Source of the DNA: Lysinibacillus agricola
GTDB lineage: Bacteria; Bacillota; Bacilli; Bacillales_A; Planococcaceae
NCBI RefSeq assembly: GCF_016638705.1
Contig: NZ_CP067341.1
Span: 1,367,501 to 1,431,500 of the forward strand
Direction of reading: 5' to 3'
DNA: 64,000 nt
Shown here in pieces: positions 57,015 to 63,490 of this stretch. The translations under genes were made by a program, and so were the position numbers. Each line of letters begins with the position of its first letter. Position 1 is the first letter of the stretch. Under the pieces are notes generated by a model. It made no database searches. It saw nothing but the letters and a program-made list of their open reading frames with translations, and was not told the origin of the DNA.

Positions 57015-57317
57015 ATGAAATCTATGGATACAACAGAAATAGTAGAACTATTAGATGCAAACGAAGACCTATACATTATTGATGTTCGTGAAGATGATGA
57101 GGTGGCACAAGGCGTGATTCCAGGTGCTCAACATATTGCACTTGGGACAATCCCTGAGCGCTTAGGTGAATTAGATGCTTCTAAACCATACATTATCGTT
57201 TGCAAGGCTGGCGGTCGTTCAGCAAATGCTTGTGCATACTTAGAAGCTCAAGGCTTTGACGTAACAAACCTTGAAGGCGGCATGCTTGCTTATGATGGAG
57301 AATTAGAATTTAAGTAA
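57015..57317 (+). CDS. Rhodanese-like sulfurtransferase
   Basis: About 100-aa single-domain rhodanese with IDVREDDEVAQGVIPGA and the active-site loop VCKAGGRSANAC (catalytic Cys in CKAGGRS). It is probably a persulfide carrier in the cytoplasm; the partner is unknown. ATG 57015 has GGAGG 9 nt upstream. Confidence 0.9.
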   Translation: MKSMDTTEIVELLDANEDLYIIDVREDDEVAQGVIPGAQHIALGTIPERLGELDASKPYIIVCKAGGRSANACAYLEAQGFDVTNLEGGMLAYDGELEFK

Positions 57318-57327
57318 TGACATACTT

Positions 57328-57367
57328 AAAAAAGAAAGAGCCTTTCAATATTTGCTCTTTCTTTTTT
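57328..57367. terminator. Bidirectional terminator
   Basis: AAAAAAGAAAGAGC / GCTCTTTCTTTTTT, 14 bp, A-run on one side and T-run on the other. It serves the convergent rhodanese (+) and 131-aa (-) genes. Confidence 0.9.
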
Positions 57368-57371
57368 GTGC

Positions 57372-57767
57372 TTATTTTTTTAGTGAGTCTATGATAAGGC
57401 TAAAATTTTTTTCGAAATTATTGTATGGGTTATCATTTTTTAGCCCGCGAAACTTTAAATTATAACTGGCAAAGTTTAAACCAGCACCGTAAACTTGTAA
57501 TGCGCCATTCGCAAGATCACCTTTCTGAAGAAGTTGAATACCTTCCTTTAAGAAGTTTTCGCTCTCATCGAAGTGACATTCAGTAATGTTTTTATCGCCA
57601 CTGTGGAATAACTTTAGATTTTCAATGATTTTATTCGCTGTATCTTCACTTATTGAAGCGTCTATATTGATTAATATTTGGTTTATCGGTTTTACTAGCT
57701 GAGCATATAGGCTATCATAATTTTCACATGTTTCAGCAATTGCATTTCGTAGCTCTTTTGTGTCCAT
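57372..57767 (-). CDS. Hypothetical protein, 131 aa
   Basis: Unrecognised soluble, acidic, probably all-helical protein (NAIAETCENYDSLYAQL; NFLKEGIQLLQKGDLANGAL). No signal peptide or catalytic motif. The ATG is preceded on its strand by AAGGTAGGTG. It is the first gene on the minus strand and marks the change from the conserved backbone to an accessory region. Confidence 0.7.
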   Translation of the reverse strand: MDTKELRNAIAETCENYDSLYAQLVKPINQILINIDASISEDTANKIIENLKLFHSGDKNITECHFDESENFLKEGIQLLQKGDLANGALQVYGAGLNFASYNLKFRGLKNDNPYNNFEKNFSLIIDSLKK

Positions 57768-57925
57768 CGTTTCTTCACCTACCTTTTTAATTTTGTCCTA
57801 CCTTACATTGTATTAACTCCAAAACTTATCTAGCATGCCAGTTTTCAATAATTTTTATCGTTTCTGGTACTTATCAAAAGATAGCATCTAGCATTAATAT
57901 TCTTACGCATGAATATTCAGAAATA

Positions 57926-57934
57926 TGTTATAAT
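57926..57934 (+). promoter_or_regulatory. Extended -10 promoter of the leader-DMT unit
   Basis: TG-T-TATAAT, an extended -10 element without a good -35, 25 bp upstream of the leader peptide start. Confidence 0.55.
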
Positions 57935-57958
57935 TGAATCCGTTAAGGAGGGATTAGT

Positions 57959-58000
57959 ATGTATCGAACAATAGCACCCCCAACAATGTCTTTACAGTAG
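57959..58000 (+). CDS. 13-aa leader peptide upstream of the DMT transporter
   Basis: ATG 57959 with a near-ideal ribosome-binding site AAGGAGGGA (57945-57953) opens the peptide MYRTIAPPTMSLQ, which ends at TAG 57998. The stop codon lies within the 5' arm of a 12-bp stem (57994-58056). The short frame, strong ribosome-binding site, Pro-Pro pair (a known pausing sequence) and competing downstream hairpins suggest a regulatory leader peptide whose translation state controls the transporter gene. Confidence 0.65.
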   Translation: MYRTIAPPTMSLQ

Positions 58001-58090
58001 AATCTGCTGTTTAGGCATTCATTAAAAGCTTGCTAATTCTCAATAGATTCTACTGTATATCGTTGACTATATACATGTAGAAAGTAGGAA
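57994..58090 (+). promoter_or_regulatory. Attenuator with mutually exclusive hairpins
   Basis: Arm 1 ACAGTAGAATCT (57994-58005) pairs perfectly with arm 2 AGATTCTACTGT (58045-58056). Arm 2, extended as TTCTACTGTATAT (58048-58060), can instead pair with arm 3 ATATACATGTAGAA (58069-58082), just before the transporter ribosome-binding site (AGTAGGAA). Arm 2 is also nearly complementary to that site. A ribosome on the leader would mask arm 1. No T-run is present, so control is more likely translational. Confidence 0.6.
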
Positions 58091-58096
58091 TTAGAA

Positions 58097-58966
58097 ATGA
58101 GCGGAAAATTATCTTTTATTTTATCAATGATTATTTTTGGAGCTGTCGGTGTTTTTGCAAAATATATTAAGTTGCCTTCAAGTGAAATTGCCTTTTGGAT
58201 GAGTCTCATTGGCTCTTGTTTTTTACTTGTGATTTTCTTTTATAAAAAAGAAAGGTTTACGAAAATATCTATTTTGCAAAACAAATGGCCATTGGTACTT
58301 TCGAGCTTAGCCTTGTGCGGGAATTGGATTTTTCTTTTCCAAGCGTATAAGGAGACGACCATCGCAAATGCTGCTCTAAGCTATTACTTTGCTCCAGTAC
58401 TAGTGATTTGTTTGTCACCTATAATTTTGAAAGAGAAAATATTAGTAAGAAAAGTTTTTTATATTTGCGTGGCTCTAGTAGGACTATTTTTTATCGTTCA
58501 AAGCCAAACTACTGAAACGAGCGAACATTATATCGGTATTGTATATGGGCTCATTGCAGCTTGTTTCTATACAATAGTAACATTCACAAATAAGTATATT
58601 CGTGGATTAAAAGAGCCTGATAATACGATTATTCAGCTTGCTTTAGCAGCTTTATTCCTTGCACTTTATCTTTTGGGGACCAATGGATTTCAAGTCATGC
58701 AAATCGATATAAAGTCAATTAGCTTACTTATAGCATTGGGCATTGTCCATGCTGGAATCGGCTTCTATTTGTTCTTTTTCGGGATGCGTCATCTAAAAGG
58801 GCAAAGTATAGCTATATTAAGCTATATTGATCCACTGACATCATTAGTTATTTCGACAATGATTATAGGAGAAAAAATGACGACCCTACAAATAATAGGC
58901 GCTATTCTTTTGCTCGGTGCAACATGTCTGAGTGAAATGGATAAAACAAAGCATATATCACAGTAG
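58097..58966 (+). CDS. DMT-superfamily (EamA) transporter
   Basis: 289-aa membrane protein with ten predicted helices in two EamA repeats (about residues 5-135 and 148-282). FILSMIIFGAVGVFAKYI and ALSYYFAPVLVICLSPIIL are typical of drug/metabolite exporters, including the RarD-like branch. The substrate is not readable. GTAGGA lies 7-8 nt upstream of ATG 58097. The leader peptide and hairpins suggest induction by a ribosome-affecting compound or by amino-acid supply. Confidence 0.85.
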   Translation: MSGKLSFILSMIIFGAVGVFAKYIKLPSSEIAFWMSLIGSCFLLVIFFYKKERFTKISILQNKWPLVLSSLALCGNWIFLFQAYKETTIANAALSYYFAPVLVICLSPIILKEKILVRKVFYICVALVGLFFIVQSQTTETSEHYIGIVYGLIAACFYTIVTFTNKYIRGLKEPDNTIIQLALAALFLALYLLGTNGFQVMQIDIKSISLLIALGIVHAGIGFYLFFFGMRHLKGQSIAILSYIDPLTSLVISTMIIGEKMTTLQIIGAILLLGATCLSEMDKTKHISQ

Positions 58967-58987
58967 TAACAAACAAGAAGCTCCTGA

Positions 58988-59187
58988 AAGTATTTGTGCA
59001 TAGCAGAAGTTGCACTTTGCCTTTCAACTATACTCTTAGTTGACTTAGTTGTGGCAAGAATTGTAGCAGCGACTTGAATCGGAGCTTGTGGAACTGGTAT
59101 AGGAACAGTTTTTCAGCTTGTATTGGTGGGGTTTTTCTGCTAGGTGGATATAATATGGACCACGTTATTGCTTGTTTTAAAAAATAG
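58988..59187 (+). pseudogene. Decayed small hydrophobic peptide gene (possible bacteriocin-like)
   Basis: Two overlapping frames together read a hydrophobic Gly/Cys-rich peptide: IVAAT-stop-IGACGTGIGTVF in one frame, then after a +1 shift at a T5 run (59110-59114) SACIGGVFLLGGYNMDHVIACFKK-stop. No start codon with a ribosome-binding site is visible. The pattern suggests a formerly secreted or bacteriocin-like peptide now broken by a stop and a frameshift. Identity is uncertain. Confidence 0.35.
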
Positions 59188-59230
59188 CCACTGTATTCTT
59201 AAATAAGTAAATTGAATCATGTATTTTGAT

Positions 59231-59268
59231 AAAAACAAGAAGCCTTCGAAAGGCTTCTTGTTTTTTTC
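59231..59268 (+). terminator. Terminator downstream of the DMT gene region
   Basis: Perfect 15 bp stem AAAAACAAGAAGCCT / AGGCTTCTTGTTTTT, loop TCGAA, T-run. One of the strongest hairpins in the window. Confidence 0.93.
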
Positions 59269-59627
59269 TTACTTTTTTTGTGAATAGATATACTATAAAA
59301 AATATTTAAAGAGATAAGTAGACAAATGAATTAAAATAGCACCTATAGTAAGAACAGATATTACCTTTATCAAGTCTTTTTTTATTCTTTTTTCAAGATA
59401 ACGCCACCTATAACACTTAATTGTAGTTAACTTAAAAAGTACATTATATGATATGTTCTACAAATTTATACTAACATCTATTTCGAAATATTCGCACTAT
59501 TGTGCAAGGATGAGTGCTTTTTACTACGTTTAGTGTAAACATTACTACTAGTTAATTATTAGCAGCGTGAATTAGTCTTTCGTTAGATGAAAAAATACAG
59601 TTAATATACTTAATATACACAAGTATG
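59269..59627. other. Gene-free interval
   Basis: About 360 bp of AT-rich DNA. A minus-strand open frame (about 59293-59460) reads like the end of a small basic/hydrophobic protein (KDLIKVISVLTIGAILI) but has no start codon or ribosome-binding site, so it is at most a gene remnant. Confidence 0.4.
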
Positions 59628-60230
59628 CTATTTAATACTTAACAACCCTCGCTTAATAGCTGTCACGACAGCACCTACTCGAGATTCTACGTCTAATTTC
59701 CTAATGATTGATGAGATATGGTATTCAACTGTTCTTATGCTTATCATCATTTCCTTACTAATTTCAATATTGGTTTTATCTTCTGCTATTCTTTTTAATA
59801 CTTCAGACTCTTTTTGTGTAAGCATTTTATCTATCTGATTTTTTTCAACTTTAGGAAACATTTTGTCACCTAAGTATACTTGTCTAATAGTAAAGATTAA
59901 TTCTTGGAATGGTTTTTCTTCTGATATAAAAGCGCTAGCTCCTGCATTATAGGAAGCTTGGATATATTCTGTATATTCATGCTTCGATAATATAACAACT
60001 CGTAAATTAGGAATATTTTTTAATAGTTTAGTTAAATCGATTTTGTTAGATAATTCCATTCGGAAATTCATTATTACAATATCCGGAGAGTTAGTGATTA
60101 TTTCATGTTGTAAATACTCAGGATTAGAAAGAGCCCCTATCACGCAAATATTTGGTTCTTTGTTTAATCTGTGTTTTAAGCATTCTAGTACTAATTGACG
60201 ATTATCGACAAGTAGTAGTTTAATATTCAA
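59628..60230 (-). CDS. NarL/LuxR-type regulator with degenerate receiver domain
   Basis: About 200 aa. The N-terminal receiver-like domain has lost the phosphorylation chemistry: VDN replaces the acidic pair, the phosphoacceptor position is Asn55 (IVIMNFRM), and the conserved Lys site reads FISEE. The C-terminal LuxR helix-turn-helix (about 138-200; LTQKESEVLKRIAEDKTNIEIS, RTVEYHISSIIRKL) is intact. It should bind DNA without phosphorylation, perhaps sensing a ligand or partner. The start is TTG 60230 with AAGGAG 8 nt upstream on the minus strand; earlier in-frame starts lie upstream of that site. No kinase gene is adjacent. It is divergent from the Cys-tailed peptide gene. Confidence 0.82.
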   Translation of the reverse strand: MNIKLLLVDNRQLVLECLKHRLNKEPNICVIGALSNPEYLQHEIITNSPDIVIMNFRMELSNKIDLTKLLKNIPNLRVVILSKHEYTEYIQASYNAGASAFISEEKPFQELIFTIRQVYLGDKMFPKVEKNQIDKMLTQKESEVLKRIAEDKTNIEISKEMMISIRTVEYHISSIIRKLDVESRVGAVVTAIKRGLLSIK

Positions 60231-60660
60231 GATATTCACTCCTTGGTTATATATCAATCTCCATCTCCAAAAAAGGTCTATTATTGTCATTAAATGATGA
60301 GAGAAAAACTAAAGATTCAGTTTGAATAATATACCCTTTAAATGTTTTTCAAAACTTTTAATCACCAATAACTGAGGTAATTCTGCATTATTATGTGAAA
60401 TATATATGAAGTTAGAATAATTGCGGGAAATACGGGTGTTTTAAAAGTTCTATTTGTTATATTCATATATAAGAATTCGGAAAAAAACGAAAATTAAAAA
60501 ATAAAATAACCTGTGTCTTAATATTCAAGATGTGTTTCTTTAAGTGAATCTCAATTAATAGCAAGAAATTAATCTTTAAACAAATCTATTAGTACCTAGT
60601 AAAACACGTTGTATAACCCAATATAACGGCGTGATTACTATATAAAACTAAATAAGTAGT
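60231..60660. other. Divergent control region of the regulator and peptide gene
   Basis: About 430 bp, AT-rich, without a gene. TTAATATTCAAGAT occurs twice in the same orientation (60220-60233, overlapping the regulator start, and about 60518-60531), possibly a binding site. TTGTAT at about 60611 and TATATAA at about 60640 are promoter-like, but the spacing is not canonical. Confidence 0.4.
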
Positions 60661-60675
60661 AAGGTGGTGTATGAT

Positions 60676-60780
60676 ATGCAAATTATTGAATTAAATGAAG
60701 GCTTGCGCTTATTTGATGTTCCTTCAACTGCAGAAGATATATGGTGTTGCTGTTGTTATTTCTGTACTTCTACAGGATGA
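60676..60780 (+). CDS. 34-aa peptide with Cys-rich tail, RiPP-precursor-like
   Basis: ATG 60676 has a strong ribosome-binding site AAGGTGG (60661-60667) at 8-nt spacing. The peptide has an acidic, leader-like N-terminal part (MQIIELNEGLRLF, then PSTAEDI) and, after Trp23, the tail CCCCYFCTSTG with five cysteines plus Ser/Thr. This leader/core composition resembles ribosomally made, post-translationally modified peptides; the four adjacent Cys recall streptolysin-S-type cores. No modification enzyme or exporter is visible in the window, so chemistry and function are unknown. A metal-binding or thiol-regulatory peptide is an alternative. Confidence 0.7.
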   Translation: MQIIELNEGLRLFDVPSTAEDIWCCCCYFCTSTG

Positions 60781-60987
60781 TTTGTAAAAAATAAAACACT
60801 TATTTACATATTTTGAGAGTGCAACAATTGTTCAAAGACTTTTCAAAATGAGAGGAGGAAAATAAGCGTTTTATTACTATTGAAAAATCATTATTTTTAT
60901 TTTGTTACACAAAGGATTTTAGCCTCTTTTGTTAATGTATGAAGAAGTTAGCAAGGTTCAAAACCAAGTTAAAGGAGACAAAAAAAG

Positions 60988-61242
60988 ATGATTAATAGAT
61001 TATTATTAGTTTCATTTTCATTTCAGATACTTTTTTTTCTTCTTTTTTTTAGTACCTTACTATCAAAAATACCAGAGCCATTCATGTCAGTTATTATCCT
61101 ATTAATTGCTTCTATGGGTTTAATAGTTGCTATAATTTCTGTAATTAAAGGACAAACCTCAAGGTTAGCTCCCGTAGTACTGGGAATATCGTTTTTGATA
61201 TTTATAATGTTTGTATTTGCAATGCTTTTATCAGGAATGTAA
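60988..61242 (+). CDS. Small membrane protein, 84 aa
   Basis: Three predicted transmembrane helices (about residues 5-25, 32-53, 62-83) separated by short loops (SKIPEPF; KGQTSRLAP). Unrecognised. ATG 60988 has AAAGGAG 10 nt upstream, so it is very likely real. It lies 207 bp after the Cys-tailed peptide and could be an immunity or accessory membrane protein, by position only. Confidence 0.7.
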   Translation: MINRLLLVSFSFQILFFLLFFSTLLSKIPEPFMSVIILLIASMGLIVAIISVIKGQTSRLAPVVLGISFLIFIMFVFAMLLSGM

Positions 61243-61270
61243 ATGGTCAATCCTAAATTTCCTAGCGGGA

Positions 61271-61399
61271 ATGTTATTATATAGGGCTAGAAAAGGGATT
61301 CATCCTAATATATACTACTTTTTTGGAGAAGGTTCTAAGGGCGAGCCTTCGAGGACCTATTTGTATTTCAGATTCCCTTTAATTTTTGGATTTTTATAA
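61271..61399 (+). pseudogene. Possible C-terminal remnant of a membrane-protein gene
   Basis: The open frame reads LLYRARKGIHPNIYYFFGEG then RTYLYFRFPLIFGFL, which looks like the end of a real protein, not random sequence. No ribosome-binding site precedes the ATG at 61271, and the frame upstream runs antiparallel to nothing recognisable. Identity unknown. Confidence 0.3.
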
Positions 61400-61471
61400 A
61401 AGTAGTTGACCACTTATATTAAAATAAATTTTTGAAAAACTATACCAATTAAAATTAAGGAGAGATTAAGA

Positions 61472-62278
61472 ATGAAGGTTAGAAAAAGGTTTAAAACTGG
61501 TATTGTAGCAGCTTTATCGACACTATTTATTTTTCAGGGAGTACTAAATGCTAGTATAGTTAATGCGACAGAGCCAGCAGCTGCTATTCAGGACGGAAAT
61601 GTTCAGGGGAAAGCAGGAATAGTTATGAAGATTGATCTTACTGAAGAAGATAAAAAGCTATTGGGAGATGAAGATGAATTTCTTAAAGAAGTAGAAAAAG
61701 AGGGATGGAAAAAAACTGAAAATGGTTATGAGAAATTTTATCCTGCCAAAAACGGCTCATTAACTATTAATGAACAAGAGGTTGAATTGACTGCTAATGG
61801 TACATTCGCAATAAATGAAGATGATGCTAATTTGGATATTCAATTTAAGGCTAATGGGCAAGAAATTAAAACAAATGTTAAAAATGATAAGAACAAATCT
61901 CAATCTATAGATCTAGTAAAGACTATCAATTTCAAAGACTTCGCAAAGTCAATGGATGGTGAAATGACTAGTACAGAAAATGGCAAAAGCAGCCGATCAG
62001 AGGTGGGCCAAAAACACTCTCCAGGAGATCGTGTTCACTGTAACCGATTCAACGGTAGTGTTTCTAATCATAGATACTATAATCACTGGGATCCAAGGGC
62101 ATGGAAAAACTTTGTAGGAAGTGATTGTGACTATGCTTTCTTATCTTATGACTGTCAAAATGATTACACAAGTAATACAAATTGTCGTGGTCTTCAATCA
62201 GCTTATAACTACAAAAATTGTTCATGGGCTTTATATCATTCTAACAGATATCACTACTATGGCAAATCAGGACACTGA
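61472..62278 (+). CDS. Secreted Cys/His/Tyr-rich protein, unrecognised
   Basis: 268 aa. A Sec signal peptide (KVRKRFKTGIVAALSTLFIF...) has likely cleavage after NASIVNA near residue 32. The mature N-terminal half is acidic and soluble (about 33-165). After a Ser/Lys linker the last 90 residues are rich in Tyr, Asn, His and Trp and hold five cysteines (RVHC, SDCDY, YDCQ, NTNC, KNCSW), ending HYYGKSGH. Disulfides or metal binding are plausible. ATG 61472 has AAGGAGAG 6 nt upstream. Followed after 31 bp by a lipoprotein gene, so probably one operon. I do not recognise the family. Confidence 0.8.
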   Translation: MKVRKRFKTGIVAALSTLFIFQGVLNASIVNATEPAAAIQDGNVQGKAGIVMKIDLTEEDKKLLGDEDEFLKEVEKEGWKKTENGYEKFYPAKNGSLTINEQEVELTANGTFAINEDDANLDIQFKANGQEIKTNVKNDKNKSQSIDLVKTINFKDFAKSMDGEMTSTENGKSSRSEVGQKHSPGDRVHCNRFNGSVSNHRYYNHWDPRAWKNFVGSDCDYAFLSYDCQNDYTSNTNCRGLQSAYNYKNCSWALYHSNRYHYYGKSGH

Positions 62279-62309
62279 AACTATTATTGTTCTGGGGAGA
62301 TAGATTAGT

Positions 62310-63053
62310 ATGAAGAAATTTTTATCTTTATTTCTATTCACAGTTTTTTTATTTTTAAATGCCTGTAGCACTACACATACAAACCAAGTATCAAGTATTG
62401 CTGAAGAGCTTAACAATATCGAAACCAATCATATTTATAAGAATGGAGTACTAACAACTAAATTATCAGTTCCAGAAAACCTAAGAAATGAAGAAAACTT
62501 CAGTATTATAATGGATTTAAAAATGCAAAATATGGATCATAATATTAAAGATATAAACCTATCAAAAGAACAAAACTATTATGCTGCCAAAATTGAATTA
62601 CCAATGGAAGGTATTTGGAATATAAATTATCAGTATGTTTTAGATGAAAATACTAAAATTGATTCCTTTACTGAAGTTTTTGGTAAAGTCAGTGAAGAAC
62701 AAATAGATGATGTGACCCTTAATATTACAACAGATCCCGAGGTTATTCAGCCAGATAAAGAAGGAATTCTAAACATTACACTTCATGATAAACAAAACAA
62801 TATTATTCAAGATTCAAAAGTAAGTTTACAATTTGATTTACTGGAAAGGGATATTCATTTTACGGAGGATTTAAAAAGCGAAAATGGAGTTCATCAATTT
62901 AAAGGTAAATTTGAAGCAGGAATTTGGAATGTTACTATACATGCCTTTGCAGAGGGAAATGAGCATTTAATGGAAACTGTTATTTTACCAATTGGTACAG
63001 AAGCTGTAAAAGAAGTAGAGAGAGAATCATTAAAAAAGGGGCATCAACATTAA
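62310..63053 (+). CDS. Lipoprotein with FixH/YtkA-like beta domains
   Basis: 247 aa. The signal peptide has lipobox LNAC (MKKFLSLFLFTVFLFLNACS, Cys19). Two similar beta-rich segments follow: LSVPENLRNEENFSIIMDLK...MEGIWNINYQY, and VIQPDKEGILNITLHDKQNN...AGIWNVTIHAF. Both have the (M/A)xGxWN motif near the end, as in FixH/YtkA-like domains. The C-terminus is His-rich (KKGHQH). ATG 62310 has GGGGAGA 11 nt upstream. It is probably anchored on the outer face of the membrane and may act with the secreted protein before it. Function unknown. Confidence 0.78.
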   Translation: MKKFLSLFLFTVFLFLNACSTTHTNQVSSIAEELNNIETNHIYKNGVLTTKLSVPENLRNEENFSIIMDLKMQNMDHNIKDINLSKEQNYYAAKIELPMEGIWNINYQYVLDENTKIDSFTEVFGKVSEEQIDDVTLNITTDPEVIQPDKEGILNITLHDKQNNIIQDSKVSLQFDLLERDIHFTEDLKSENGVHQFKGKFEAGIWNVTIHAFAEGNEHLMETVILPIGTEAVKEVERESLKKGHQH

Positions 63054-63120
63054 TATATTTTCGTGGCGATGTTATGAATAGGAGTAACGAAGAAAGCTCA
63101 ATTTCTTATTTTTAGTTTTT

Positions 63121-63132
63121 AACACTAGTGTT
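63121..63132. promoter_or_regulatory. Perfect 12-bp palindrome
   Basis: AACACTAGTGTT, 34 bp upstream of the riboswitch promoter -35 box. A possible operator; the same length of palindrome is expected by chance only rarely, but no regulator is suggested. Confidence 0.35.
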
Positions 63133-63165
63133 ACGCAAAAAGTTCTGAATTTTCCATTTAAAATG

Positions 63166-63194
63166 TTGACACAAAAACCACTTTGACGTAAATT
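63166..63194 (+). promoter_or_regulatory. Promoter of the cobalamin riboswitch-cobT transcript
   Basis: TTGACA, 17-bp spacer, TAAATT, about 20 bp upstream of the riboswitch. Confidence 0.6.
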
Positions 63195-63209
63195 TAAAAT
63201 AATTGCATA

Positions 63210-63366
63210 AAAGCATTAGGTGCCCATTGCGGGAGAATAGGGAATAAAGTGAAAAGCTTTAGCGGTCCCACCACTGTAAAAGGGAGTTTCATAGAGAATG
63301 CCACTAGCATCGTTCTGGGAAGGTTCTATGAAATGTTGAAATTCAGCCAGGAGACCTGCCTATCTG
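63210..63366 (+). ncRNA. Cobalamin riboswitch
   Basis: Contains the conserved core of the AdoCbl aptamer: AGGTGCCCATT at the 5' side, GCGGTCCCACCACTGTAA, the GGGAG...GCCACT segment, and the B12 box GCCAGGAGACCTGCC near the 3' end. It lies directly upstream of cobT. A terminator hairpin 22 bp downstream indicates transcriptional control, with expression when cobalamin is low. Confidence 0.95.
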
Positions 63367-63387
63367 CTTCGGTTATATAGACGATGG

Positions 63388-63438
63388 AAAAGTCTGTAGT
63401 TTATTTGTTATGGAATAAACTACAGGCTTTTTATTTTT
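63388..63438 (+). terminator. Riboswitch expression-platform terminator
   Basis: Arms AAAAGTCTGTAGTTTATT and AATAAACTACAGGCTTTT form an 18 bp stem with one G-U pair, followed by TTATTTTTT. It is positioned between the aptamer and the cobT ribosome-binding site. Confidence 0.88.
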
Positions 63439-63490
63439 TCTCTAAATCATTCTTCGAGTAACAAGGGCAAAAAAGAAAGGGGAAATTTTC

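Noticed and set aside
59293..59460. Minus-strand frame ending KYFL with a hydrophobic segment
   Set aside because: No acceptable start codon or ribosome-binding site; at best a remnant.
60848..60942. Small frame downstream of the Cys-tailed peptide next to a GAGGAGG
   Set aside because: The frame beginning at ATG 60848 stops after five codons, and the longer frame only has a TTG 21 nt from the ribosome-binding site.
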